Of a stretch of 64,000 bases of DNA, positions 30,608 through 38,608 are shown in pieces (position 1 is the first letter of the stretch; the number at the start of each line of letters is the position of its first letter). Made by a program: the position numbers and the translations under genes. The notes below the pieces were generated by a model. The model made no database searches, was not told the DNA's origin, and saw only the letters and a program-made list of their open reading frames with translations. This DNA is from Phenylobacterium montanum (GTDB lineage Bacteria; Pseudomonadota; Alphaproteobacteria; Caulobacterales; Caulobacteraceae): assembly GCF_018135625.1 (NCBI RefSeq), contig NZ_CP073078.1, positions 930,001-994,000 on the forward strand. The letters are read 5' to 3'.

Positions 30608-30943
30608 ATGAACATGCAGAAGAAGATGGTTCTGGTCGCGATGGGCCTGGCGATGGCCTGCGGCGCGGCGACCGGCGCCTCGGCCGAAACCCGCTGGGAC
30701 CGCGACCACCCGCGCCAGCATCAGGTCCTGACCCGCGTCGCCCATCAGGAGCACCGGATCACGCGCGAACGCCGCGAAGGCGAGATCGGCGCCCGCAAGG
30801 CCCACCGCCTGCGCGCCGCGGATGTCCGCATCCTGCGCCAGGAGCGCCGCGACGCCCGCATGCACGGCGGCCACATCACCCGGGCCGAGCAACATCACCT
30901 GAACCGCGCGGAAAACCGCGTCAGCCGCCACATCGGCGCCTGA
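30608..30943 (+). CDS. Small basic His/Arg-rich secreted protein
   Basis: A 111-residue product with a signal peptide (VLVAMGLAMACGAATGASAE) and a mature part that is almost entirely charged helix: RQHQVLTRVAHQEHRITRER, EGEIGARKAHRLRAADVRI, and HGGHITRAEQHHLNRAENRV. Proteobacteria have a family of small periplasmic proteins with the same plan, two repeats around G(H/Q)(I/L)T-AE and an NR-EN-SR-I ending. I do not know a proven function. The abundant His and Arg could bind metal or envelope anions. It stands alone, followed by a strong hairpin. Confidence 0.8.
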   Translation: MNMQKKMVLVAMGLAMACGAATGASAETRWDRDHPRQHQVLTRVAHQEHRITRERREGEIGARKAHRLRAADVRILRQERRDARMHGGHITRAEQHHLNRAENRVSRHIGA

Positions 30944-30960
30944 CCCTGGCCCTGGCTCCG

Positions 30961-30992
30961 TCGGCGATCCCGCTCCCGCCCGGGATCGCCGA
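30961..30992. terminator. Strong bidirectional hairpin terminator
   Basis: A perfect 12-base stem, TCGGCGATCCCG with CGGGATCGCCGA, around an eight-base loop lies between two convergent genes. There is no long U-run, but the stem is stable and well placed to end both transcripts. Confidence 0.7.
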
Positions 30993-31014
30993 TTGGCCCT
31001 GCAGGGCCGCGCCG

Positions 31015-31983
31015 TCAGGCGAGCGTCTGCGGTTTCTTCTGCGAGGCGTTGATGCGGCCCATGATGTAGTCGCCCGCCGTCACCGGCGCGTATTTCGCCG
31101 CCTCGCCTTCACCCAGGCCGAGATGGGACGGATCGACCGGCGCCACATAGTCCGGATCGTAGAAGGTGGCGATTGACAGCCGCTCGCGGCCCGAGCGGTT
31201 GGTCACCCGATGCGGGGTCGAGCGGTATCGGTCGTTGGACCAGCGCGCCAGCAAATCGCCGATATTAACCACCAGCGTGCCGGGGACCGGTTCGGCCGCC
31301 ACCCAGGCGCCGGAGCGCTCCTGCACTTCCAGGCCGCCCACATCGTCCTGCCAGAGCAGAGTCACGCAGCCATAGTCGGTATGGGGCGCCACGCCGAACA
31401 GCTCGTCCCCGGTGTCCGCCGGATGCGGCGGATAGTAGACGCACTGCGTCCGCTGCAGCGGCTTGTCGTACTTATCGGCGAAGAAAGACGGCGCGACGCC
31501 CAGCGAGACCGCCACCGCCCGCAGGAAACCCTGGCCACAGGCGCCGATCTCCTGGAAATAGCGCGTCAGCGCTGTCTCGAACCGCGGCATGCCGCTGGGC
31601 CACTGGTTGGGGCCTCGGAGCGGCTGGCCGGCGAGCACCGCCGGATCGTCACGCGGCAGCTCCAGGCCGATCTGGTAGTATTCCTTGTAGTCCGGGTTCT
31701 TGGCCCCATACATCGTGGTGCGGCCTATGGCGTTGAATCCCCGGACGGATTCCTTCGGCGCCGACTTCTGCTTTTCCTCGAGCGGCAGGTGAAAGAAATC
31801 CAGCGCCGCGCTCGCAGCCGCCGAGATCACCTCATCCGGCACGCCGTGGTTTCGGATGTAGCAGAAGCCGGAGGTCGTGAACGCGTGCCGGACCTGGTCG
31901 CCGACCGCCTTCAGGGCGCCGGTGTCGCCGCCCCTCACCGCGCCGATGTCGATGGTCGGGATGAAGGCGGATGGCGGCGCCAT
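31015..31983 (-). CDS. Isopenicillin N synthase-like 2-oxoglutarate/Fe(II)-dependent oxygenase
   Basis: A 322-residue non-haem iron oxygenase. The N-terminal DIOX_N part has TSGFCYIRNHGVPDEVI and FFHLPLEEKQ. The jelly-roll core carries the iron ligands HTDYGCVTLL (His-x-Asp) and STPHRVTN (His), and RLSIATFYDP holds the Arg-x-Ser that binds 2-oxoglutarate. Such enzymes hydroxylate or desaturate small molecules. The substrate is unknown. It is the last gene of a four-gene operon, eight bases after the thiolase, which hints at oxidation of an acyl-CoA-derived or related side-chain compound. Confidence 0.88.
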   Translation of the reverse strand: MAPPSAFIPTIDIGAVRGGDTGALKAVGDQVRHAFTTSGFCYIRNHGVPDEVISAAASAALDFFHLPLEEKQKSAPKESVRGFNAIGRTTMYGAKNPDYKEYYQIGLELPRDDPAVLAGQPLRGPNQWPSGMPRFETALTRYFQEIGACGQGFLRAVAVSLGVAPSFFADKYDKPLQRTQCVYYPPHPADTGDELFGVAPHTDYGCVTLLWQDDVGGLEVQERSGAWVAAEPVPGTLVVNIGDLLARWSNDRYRSTPHRVTNRSGRERLSIATFYDPDYVAPVDPSHLGLGEGEAAKYAPVTAGDYIMGRINASQKKPQTLA

Positions 31984-31991
31984 GCCTGGCC

Positions 31992-33194
31992 TCAGGCCCC
32001 TTCCCGTCCGACGATCGCCACCGAGCAGACATTGGTCGACGGCGAGCCGCCGAGATTGTGGGTCATGCCGAACACCGGGTTGGCCAGCTGCCGCTCACCC
32101 GCCCGGCCCTGCAGCTGCAGGTACATCTCGTACAGCATTCTGAGGCCGGAGGCCCCGATCGGGTGACCGAAGCATTTCAGGCCCCCGTCGATCTGGCACG
32201 GCACCCCGCCGTCGGCGTCATAGAAGCCGTCCATCACGTCGCGCCAGCCCTTGCCCTCCTCGCTGATGAACAGGTCCTCCATGGTCACCAGCTCGGTGAT
32301 CGAGAAGCAGTCGTGGACCTCCATCATCGATATCTGCTTGCGCGGGTTCTCGATGCCGGCCTCGCGATAGGCCTTCTTGGCGGCGATGCGGGCGGTGTGG
32401 AAATAGGAGCCGTCCCAGGCGTTGAACTGGCTCTCGTAGCCATTAGATACGGACAGTTGCAGCGCCTTGACGGTGACGAGATCGGTCTTGCCCAGGCTGC
32501 GGGCGATCTCGGGCGTGGTCACGATCGCCGCCGCTGCGCCGTCGGACACGCCGCAGCAGTCGAACAGGCCCAGGGGTTCGGCGATCATCGGCGCGTTCAA
32601 GACCTGCTCTTCGGTCACCGCCTTCTGCAGGTGGGCCTTCCGGTTCTTGGCCCCGTTGGCGTGGCTCTTGACCGAGACGTGGGCGATGGCGCGCTTCAGA
32701 TCCTCCTTGGAGACCCCGTGCTTGGCCCGGTAGGCCGAGGCCAGCTGGGCGAAGTTACCCGGAGCCGAGCCGTTGGGCGCGGTCTGGGGGATCAGGGTGC
32801 CGGCGTTGGCGACGGGAAGGCCGCCGTAGCCGGTGTCCTTCAGCTTCTCGACGCCCACGGCGAGCGCGATGTCGGCTGCGCCGGCCGCCACCGCATAGAC
32901 CGCACCGCGGAAAGCCTCCGAGCCCGAGGCGCAGAAGTTTTCGACCCGGGTCACGGCGATGTTCGGCAGGCGCAGCGCGATCGACAGCGGGGTGCCGCCC
33001 TTGCCGGTGCCGAATTCGTCGACATGGGTCGAGAACCAGGCGGCGTCGAGCTGGGTGGGCTCGACGCCCGCATCGCCCATCGCCTCCAGATAGGCCTCGA
33101 CCATCAGGTCGTCCGGCCCCGCGTCCCAGCGCTCGCCGAACTTCGAGCAGCCCATGCCGATCACGGCGACCTTGTCGCGAATGCCACTGGCCAT
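31992..33194 (-). CDS. SCP2/archaeal-type thiolase
   Basis: A 400-residue thiolase of the lipid-transfer-protein/SCP-x branch. The nucleophilic Cys88 is in VENFCASGSEAFRGAV. The His and second Cys are in EVHDCFSITEL and GGLKCFGHPIGASG. All three catalytic positions are intact, so real thiolytic or condensing activity is expected. AGGGAG lies just upstream of the start. In steroid and branched-chain breakdown this branch cleaves beta-ketoacyl-CoA. In archaea the same branch works together with a DUF35 OB-fold protein and HMG-CoA synthase, and both of those elements are found fused in the preceding gene. Confidence 0.9.
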   Translation of the reverse strand: MASGIRDKVAVIGMGCSKFGERWDAGPDDLMVEAYLEAMGDAGVEPTQLDAAWFSTHVDEFGTGKGGTPLSIALRLPNIAVTRVENFCASGSEAFRGAVYAVAAGAADIALAVGVEKLKDTGYGGLPVANAGTLIPQTAPNGSAPGNFAQLASAYRAKHGVSKEDLKRAIAHVSVKSHANGAKNRKAHLQKAVTEEQVLNAPMIAEPLGLFDCCGVSDGAAAAIVTTPEIARSLGKTDLVTVKALQLSVSNGYESQFNAWDGSYFHTARIAAKKAYREAGIENPRKQISMMEVHDCFSITELVTMEDLFISEEGKGWRDVMDGFYDADGGVPCQIDGGLKCFGHPIGASGLRMLYEMYLQLQGRAGERQLANPVFGMTHNLGGSPSTNVCSVAIVGREGA

Positions 33195-33229
33195 GTCGAA
33201 ACTCCCTGATGAAACGGTCTAAATCGAAA

Positions 33230-34723
33230 TCACTCCGCCGCGACGGCTTTCGCCGCGCGCGATCGGTCCGGGGTCGCCTTCCAGAAGTAGCGCTTGAAGC
33301 CGCGCCGCTCGTCGAGCTCCTTGACGCGGAACACCATCTTCACCGGCAGGCCGGCGTCGACATCGCCCGGCTCGACGTCGGTAATGTCCATGAAGATGCG
33401 CCCGCCGCCCTCGAAGACGATGGTGCCATAGTGGTTCGGCGGGGCCATGGCGAAGGTCAGGTAGTCGGCCGACCAGGTCAGCACCTCGGCCTTGCGCTCG
33501 GCGAACTTGTAGGGCTCCTGAGTGTCCACGGTCGGCTTGTTCGGCGCCACCGAGATCCGCGTGCGCGGGAACTGCACCACCCCGGTCTCGGTGCAACGTC
33601 CGCCCACCAGGCCCAGGATCATGTCGCTGTTGCGATAGAGGGTGGTCAGGGCGGTCTTGTTGTCCTTCTCGGCCCGCATGCCCTTGTCCCAGTCCACCAG
33701 GCCGTTGAAGAACAGGAACTTCAGGTAGTTGGTCTCTTCCTTGCGGTCGGCCAGCGAGCCTGTGACGCCGCGCGCCGGGCGACGGGAGGAGGCCTTGTCG
33801 GTGACGCGGAACACCAGGGCCTCGGCGCCCTGGCCGAACTGAGCCGCCACGATCACGTCGCCGGCCTTGGCTTGCTCCAGGGCGTGGGCCAGCAGCACCA
33901 GCCCGTGGGCGGATCCCGCCTCACCCATCTGGGCGGCCAGGTTGTCGCGCACCACCTCTGGCGCGATGCCGCAGGCCTTGGCGACGTTGCCGGCCAGGCC
34001 GGCGAAGGTGCACGGGAAGCAGAAATGGGTGACCTGGTCGCCGGTGATCCCAGCCGCCTGCAGCGCCGCCTTGATCGCCGGCGGGACCAGCTTGATGATC
34101 CCCTCGTCGCGGATCCAGCGCTCCTCCCAATAGTAGTCGAACTCGGCGTCGGCCCCGCGGAAGTGGTCGATGAAATCGGCCGTGACCGCGCCGTGGCCCA
34201 GGAATTCGGCCGCGAGGTCGTCGCCCGAGACCACGAAGGCCGCCGCCCCGTCGCCGAAGTCCAGCTCCTGGGTCGAAGCCGCCCGCGCCCGCCGATGCTC
34301 GCCGGCCGCCACCAGGGCGTTCCGGCTCCCGCCCGCCCGCACCGCATTCAGCGCCTGGGCCAGCGCCGTCAGCCCGGCCCGCTGCGAGCCGGTGACGTCG
34401 GCCGAGGCCGTGGCCGGCTCAAGGGTCAGAGCCGCCGAGACCACCCCAGCGTTGAGCCGGTCGCTGAATGGCGCGGTGGACGAGGCGAAATACAGCGCGT
34501 CGACGTGCGAGCGATCGTCGTCCGGCCCCAGGGCGTCGCGCGCCGCCTCGACCGCCATGGTCAGGGCGTCCTCGTCCCAGTTGGCCATGGCCCGCTCGCC
34601 CTTGGCCTTGCCGGCAAGGCCTGGCGCGATCCAGGCGTTGGCCTGGGCCGCGGCCTTGCGGCTCAGGCGAAGGCGAGGCGCATAGGCGCCCCAGGCAGAC
34701 AGGCCGACGCGGGTCTCGCTCAT
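33230..34723 (-). CDS. HMG-CoA synthase-like domain fused to a DUF35-type OB-fold domain
   Basis: A 497-residue two-domain protein. Residues 1 to about 310 have the thiolase-superfamily fold of HMG-CoA synthase, with WGAYAPRLRLSRK, YFASSTAPFSDRLNAG, ADVTGSQRAG, DFGDGAAAFVVS and GQGAEALVFRV. From about 335 a DUF35-like module follows, with GGRCTETGVVQFPRT and an OB-fold ending in VKMVFRVKELDERRGFKRYF. The position where HMG-CoA synthase keeps its catalytic Cys reads GSQRAG (Ser113), and the first 234 residues contain no Cys, so classical acyl-enzyme chemistry is unlikely. The OB part keeps just one of the usual zinc-finger cysteines (Cys377). It lies between an SDR and a thiolase gene with short gaps. 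Confidence 0.85.
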   Translation of the reverse strand: MSETRVGLSAWGAYAPRLRLSRKAAAQANAWIAPGLAGKAKGERAMANWDEDALTMAVEAARDALGPDDDRSHVDALYFASSTAPFSDRLNAGVVSAALTLEPATASADVTGSQRAGLTALAQALNAVRAGGSRNALVAAGEHRRARAASTQELDFGDGAAAFVVSGDDLAAEFLGHGAVTADFIDHFRGADAEFDYYWEERWIRDEGIIKLVPPAIKAALQAAGITGDQVTHFCFPCTFAGLAGNVAKACGIAPEVVRDNLAAQMGEAGSAHGLVLLAHALEQAKAGDVIVAAQFGQGAEALVFRVTDKASSRRPARGVTGSLADRKEETNYLKFLFFNGLVDWDKGMRAEKDNKTALTTLYRNSDMILGLVGGRCTETGVVQFPRTRISVAPNKPTVDTQEPYKFAERKAEVLTWSADYLTFAMAPPNHYGTIVFEGGGRIFMDITDVEPGDVDAGLPVKMVFRVKELDERRGFKRYFWKATPDRSRAAKAVAAE

Positions 34724-34735
34724 AGCCGCCTCCGA

Positions 34736-35650
34736 TCAGATGGGGTCGTAGGGGAAGACGCTGGCGGTGGCGCCGACGTCGGTATAGCTGGCCTTCATCG
34801 ACGGCAGGGCCTGAGCGATCAGGCTCTCCGGAGTCCAGCCCTCGATCCGGGCCACAGACTTGACCGGCCGCGGCTGGTTGAACAGCACCACCTCGTTGCC
34901 GCGCACCGCGAAGATCTGGCCGGTGGTCTCGGCCTTGGGCGAGCACAGGGCCACGGCCAGTTGGGCCACCTGGTCGGCGCGCATGGCGTTCTTCATGCGG
35001 TTGACCCGCTCGGCCGAAGCCTCGTCCTTGACCGGGATGGTGGCGATCATCCGCGTCCAGGCGAACGGGGCGATGATGTTCGAGCGCACATTCTTGGCCG
35101 CGCCCTCCATGGCGATGATGCGCGACAGGCCCATCACCCCCAGCTTGGCGGCGGCGTAGTTGGCCTGGCCGATATTGCCGATCAGGCCCGAGGTCGAGGT
35201 GAACAGCACATAGGCCCCATCCTGCTGCTCGCGGAACAGCTCCACCGAGGCCCGGGTGACGTTGTAGGCGCCGCGCAGGTGCACCTCGATCACCGCGTCC
35301 CAGTCGGCGTCGCTCATCTTGTGGAACATGCCGTCGCGCAGGATGCCGGCCGGGTTGATGATGGCGTGCAGGCCGCCGAAGGTGTCCTTGGCCTGTTCGA
35401 CCATGCCCTTGACCGCGGCCATGGAGGTGACGCTCTCGGAGTTGGAGACCGCCTGGCCGCCCGCAGCGCGGATTTCCTGGGCAACGGCCTCGGCCGGGCC
35501 GGCCGAGCCTTCGTCGCCGCCGGAAACGCCGCCGCCCAGGTCGTTGACCAGCACCTTGGCCCCGGCCCTGGCCGCCAGGAGCGCGCACTCCTTGCCGATG
35601 CCGTTGCCGCCGCCGGTGACCAGCACCACCTTGCCGTCAAGAACGCCCAC
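34736..35650 (-). CDS. SDR of the peroxisomal multifunctional enzyme (HSD17B4) type
   Basis: A 304-residue dehydrogenase. It has the cofactor motif VVLVTGGGNGIGKECALLAA with the long NDLGGGVSGGDEG insertion typical of MFE-2/17-beta-HSD4 proteins. AIINPAGILRDGMFHKMSD, TSTSGLIGNIGQANYAAAK (catalytic Ser and YxxxK) and a C-terminal extension after residue 250 complete the pattern. In this branch the reaction is oxidation of 3-hydroxyacyl-CoA. The GTG start at 35650 has AGGAG five bases before it. It is the first gene of the operon SDR, HMGS-like/OB, thiolase, oxygenase, which fits the dehydrogenation and cleavage steps of a beta-oxidation round. Confidence 0.88.
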   Translation of the reverse strand: MGVLDGKVVLVTGGGNGIGKECALLAARAGAKVLVNDLGGGVSGGDEGSAGPAEAVAQEIRAAGGQAVSNSESVTSMAAVKGMVEQAKDTFGGLHAIINPAGILRDGMFHKMSDADWDAVIEVHLRGAYNVTRASVELFREQQDGAYVLFTSTSGLIGNIGQANYAAAKLGVMGLSRIIAMEGAAKNVRSNIIAPFAWTRMIATIPVKDEASAERVNRMKNAMRADQVAQLAVALCSPKAETTGQIFAVRGNEVVLFNQPRPVKSVARIEGWTPESLIAQALPSMKASYTDVGATASVFPYDPI

Positions 35651-35902
35651 TTGCTCCTCCCAGGACCGCAGTATCGATGGCCGGCCGTGCGCCGGCCCTT
35701 GTTCGTCATACCAATGCTACGAATTGGCCGGCCTCGCCAGACGGTCCCCAACGTCAACCGGAGCGGATTTCTGCGTCGGGGTTTGACCTCGCCGCCGGCG
35801 CGCTGGCCGTGCGAGCCTCATCCAGCCAGGACGGGGCGCCGAGGGCGAGGCCGGCCAGGTTGGCTTTATGAGCGCGCGACTGACTACCCTTGGGTCGCAC
35901 CA

Positions 35903-36739
35903 TCATGGCAACGCCCGCACGACGCCCAGCTTGCGCAGGCTGGCTGTGACGGCACTGACCAGCCCGTCGACACAGGACCGGTGCAAGACGGACTTGTCTT
36001 CCTCGGCCAGGGACGAATAGTCGCCGATCCAGAATCTATCCGGCAGCTTGCCGTGGGTGAGCTGGTTTTCGGCCTTGGCGATGACCTTGTGCGATTTCGC
36101 ATCGATTGCGACCACGGTGTACGCTATCGTGCACTCTACCCTGCCCCAGTCGCTGGCGCTCATCGAGTCGTTGACCCGGACCACATAGGCAGGCCGGAAC
36201 GTCTCGGACTCGTGGGACAGCAGGCCCAGCAATCCTCCGCCGAGAAAATAGCTCCCGGGACGGTATTCACGCCCATAGCGATCCACCGGAAGCATCAGCA
36301 CCAGCAGGTGGACATCGACATCCATATCCGGATGGGCCTGGGAGACGGCGCTGGACAGTTTGCCGAGCGCTTCGTCGTCGGGGCTGCCCCTTTCCGTCTG
36401 GGCGGTCAGGTTCTCGACCGTCGGCGCCGCCTCGGCGCGTTTCCCGTCCGCCTCGAGCGTGCGGGCAACCAGCCCGGTGAACTCCTCGTTGCTGCGCCAG
36501 TCCGTCGCGAACAGGGGCGTCGCCTTCTGCATGATGCCTTCGGCCCGAGTCCCGAAGACCTGGTCCTTCAGGTCGGCCACCAGCGCGAAGGACTTGGCGG
36601 CGGCGAGCCCTTCGCGCGGCGAAGCGCTTTCCGCCGACGCCTGCGCGGCGGCGGCGCGGGTCCCAGCGGCCGCCACCGTCGCGGCGAGGATCACGACCGC
36701 GAGGAACCTTGCGAGACGCCTGCTGCTGCTCGAGCCCAT
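35903..36739 (-). CDS. Secreted protein of unknown function
   Basis: I do not recognise this 278-residue protein. It has an Arg-rich signal peptide (RRLARFLAVVILAATVAAAG). The mature part contains SFALVADLKDQVFGTRAEGI, MDVDVHLLVLMLPVDRYGRE, an SYFLGGGLLGLLSHESETF stretch and a well-ordered C-terminus with GRVECTIAYTVVAIDAKSHK and WIGDYSSLAEEDKSVLHRSC. It looks like a soluble periplasmic domain with lone cysteines, and no enzyme motif is visible. AGGAGG stands just upstream of the ATG. It is flanked by non-coding gaps and is probably monocistronic. Confidence 0.7.
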   Translation of the reverse strand: MGSSSSRRLARFLAVVILAATVAAAGTRAAAAQASAESASPREGLAAAKSFALVADLKDQVFGTRAEGIMQKATPLFATDWRSNEEFTGLVARTLEADGKRAEAAPTVENLTAQTERGSPDDEALGKLSSAVSQAHPDMDVDVHLLVLMLPVDRYGREYRPGSYFLGGGLLGLLSHESETFRPAYVVRVNDSMSASDWGRVECTIAYTVVAIDAKSHKVIAKAENQLTHGKLPDRFWIGDYSSLAEEDKSVLHRSCVDGLVSAVTASLRKLGVVRALP

Positions 36740-36864
36740 CGGGGCCTCCTACCCAAAGCCGCAGCCCGCAGCTCAGCCATGCCGGCGGCGAAAGGCATTG
36801 ATCTGGGTCAGCCACCGGTCAGAGGCCCGCCCGCGCCGCAATGCGGCCGGCCCCGGCGGCATCC

Positions 36865-37335
36865 TCAGAGCGGCAGGGCCGTCCTGTGCACCGTGGTGCG
36901 TAGAGCGATGCTGGAGGAGATGCGCACCACGCCCGGCAACCGCGTCAGGGCCCCGGCATGCAGCGCCTCGAAGGCGTCGACATCCTTGGCGACCACCCGC
37001 ATCAGATAGTCCGCCTCGCCGGTCATCAGGTAGCACTCCATGATCTCCGGCACCTTGCTGGCCGCCTCCTCGAAGGCCGACAGCGCGGCCTGGGACTGGG
37101 AGTTCAGGGTGATGGTCAGGAAGACGCTGAGCGCATAGCCGGCCGCCTTCTGGTCCACGAGCGCGGTGTAGCCGCGGATCAGGCCGGCCGCCTCCAGGCT
37201 ACGGATCCGGCGCAGGCTGGCGGATTCCGACAGGTGCACCTTCTCCGCCAGCTCGGTGTTGGAGAGCCGCCCATCGGCCTGCAGCACACGCAGGATCGCG
37301 CGGTCCTTTTCGTCCATGTTCGAAGATTCCGCCAT
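36865..37335 (-). CDS. Lrp/AsnC-family transcriptional regulator of the adjacent ald gene
   Basis: A 156-residue regulator. The N-terminal helix-turn-helix reads LSNTELAEKVHLSESASLRR after MDEKDRAILRVLQADGR. The C-terminal RAM/ligand domain has ECYLMTGEADYLMRVVAKDV, the usual effector pocket. It is divergent from the alanine dehydrogenase gene with 122 bases between starts. In alphaproteobacteria and mycobacteria this arrangement means an alanine-responsive activator/repressor of ald. An internal ATG at 37317 could also serve as start. Confidence 0.9.
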   Translation of the reverse strand: MAESSNMDEKDRAILRVLQADGRLSNTELAEKVHLSESASLRRIRSLEAAGLIRGYTALVDQKAAGYALSVFLTITLNSQSQAALSAFEEAASKVPEIMECYLMTGEADYLMRVVAKDVDAFEALHAGALTRLPGVVRISSSIALRTTVHRTALPL

Positions 37336-37457
37336 TGGATAACGATGTCACGACAGAATACGCCAAATCAGCCCCCACGCACGCCCCCAATTTCGCAGGA
37401 AGTCCCGGCCCGTCAGGCGTATGATCCTGGGCAATAATCAACTCCCAGGAGACGGCC
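37336..37457. promoter_or_regulatory. lrp-ald divergent regulatory region
   Basis: The 122 bases between the two starts must carry both promoters and the Lrp-type site. The part nearest ald is AT-richer (GCAATAATCAACT) and ends in AGGAG seven bases before the ald ATG. I could not fix a clear Lrp dyad by eye. Confidence 0.45.
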
Positions 37458-38543
37458 ATGCGGATCGGCGTGCCCAAGGAAATCAAGACCCTCGAATCGC
37501 GCGTCGGCATGACGCCGGGGGTGGTCAGCGGCCTGACCCGCCAAGGCCATGAAGTCATTGTCGAAACCAACGCCGGCGCCGGCATCGACATCGCCGACGC
37601 GGCCTATGTCGCCGCGGGCGCCAAGATCGCCCCGAACGCCGACGCGGTGTTCGAGCAGGGCGAACTGATCGTGAAGGTGAAGGAGCCGCAGCCGGTCGAG
37701 ATCGCCCGCCTCAAGCCCCACCACGTTCTCTTCACCTACCTGCACCTGGCTCCGGATCCGGAGCAGGCCCATGGCCTGGCCAAGTCCGGCGCGACCTGCA
37801 TCGCCTACGAGACCGTCACCGGCCCCAACGGCAGCCTCCCCCTCCTCGCTCCGATGAGCCAGGTCGCCGGCCGCATGGCCGTGCAGGTCGGCGCGGCATC
37901 GCTGCTCAGCCCGGCCGGCGGTCGCGGCATGCTCCTGGGCGGCGTGCCCGGCGTGGCTCCGGCCAAGGTCGTGATCCTCGGCGGCGGCGTCTCCGGCGCC
38001 CACGCCGCACAGATGGCTGTTGGGATGCATGCCGACGTCACCCTGTTCGACATCTCGGCCACGCGCCTCGAAGCCCTCGACGTGCAGTTCTCCGGCCGGG
38101 TGCACACCGTATTCTCGACACCGGACGCCGTAGCAGACGCCGTGTATGGCGCCGACCTCGTGATCGGCTGCGTGCTGCTGCCGGGCGCCTCGACGCCCAA
38201 ACTGGTCACCCGCGCCGACCTGAAGCGCATGAAGCGCGGTTCGGTCCTGGTGGACGTGGCCATCGACCAGGGCGGCTGCTTCGAGACCTCGCGCCCCACA
38301 ACCCATGCCGAGCCGACCTATGAGGTCGATGGCGTGATCCACTATTGCGTGGCCAACATGCCGGGCGCCGCCCCGCTGACCTCGACCTACGCCCTGAACG
38401 CGGTCACCGCCCCGTTCGTCTCAGCCCTGGCCAACAAGGGCTGGGAAAAGGCGCTCGCCGACGACGCGCATCTGGCCGGCGGCCTGAACGTGGTCGGCGG
38501 CAAGATCGTCCACCCGGCGGTCAAGATCGCTCTCGGCCTCTAA
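37458..38543 (+). CDS. ald: Alanine dehydrogenase
   Basis: A 361-residue NAD-dependent alanine dehydrogenase that interconverts L-alanine and pyruvate plus ammonia. It has the family start MRIGVPKEIKTLESRVGMTP, the pyruvate-binding Lys in ELIVKVKEPQP, the catalytic His in LFTYLHLAPDPEQA, and the NAD Rossmann motif VVILGGGVSGAHAAQMA. VDVAIDQGGCFETSRPTTH and VANMPGAAPLTSTYALN complete the signature. Paired with the divergent Lrp-type gene, it should be induced when alanine serves as a carbon or nitrogen source. It ends in a clear hairpin terminator. Confidence 0.96.
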   Translation: MRIGVPKEIKTLESRVGMTPGVVSGLTRQGHEVIVETNAGAGIDIADAAYVAAGAKIAPNADAVFEQGELIVKVKEPQPVEIARLKPHHVLFTYLHLAPDPEQAHGLAKSGATCIAYETVTGPNGSLPLLAPMSQVAGRMAVQVGAASLLSPAGGRGMLLGGVPGVAPAKVVILGGGVSGAHAAQMAVGMHADVTLFDISATRLEALDVQFSGRVHTVFSTPDAVADAVYGADLVIGCVLLPGASTPKLVTRADLKRMKRGSVLVDVAIDQGGCFETSRPTTHAEPTYEVDGVIHYCVANMPGAAPLTSTYALNAVTAPFVSALANKGWEKALADDAHLAGGLNVVGGKIVHPAVKIALGL

Positions 38544-38565
38544 GCTTTTTGTAAGCGTGGCGTAC

Positions 38566-38593
38566 CCGCGCCGGGCCTCCCTCCCCGGCGCGG
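38566..38593. terminator. Hairpin terminator between ald and the glyoxalase gene
   Basis: CCGCGCCGGG (38566-38575) and CCCGGCGCGG (38584-38593) make a perfect ten-base stem with an eight-base loop between two convergent genes. No long T-run follows on either side. Confidence 0.7.
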
Positions 38594-38608
38594 CGGATTC
38601 CTCCCTGA

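Noticed and set aside
27820-31176. A 1118-codon open frame on the plus strand opposite the hybrid kinase
   Set aside because: It is antisense to a kinase with all catalytic boxes and crosses a gene with its own signal peptide. The composition is typical of a reverse-strand artefact.
33209-37009. A 1266-codon open frame on the plus strand across the thiolase/HMGS/SDR operon and beyond
   Set aside because: It lies opposite five well-recognised genes, has no family motif, is dominated by Gly, Ala, Arg and His, and reflects GC-rich third positions of the real genes.
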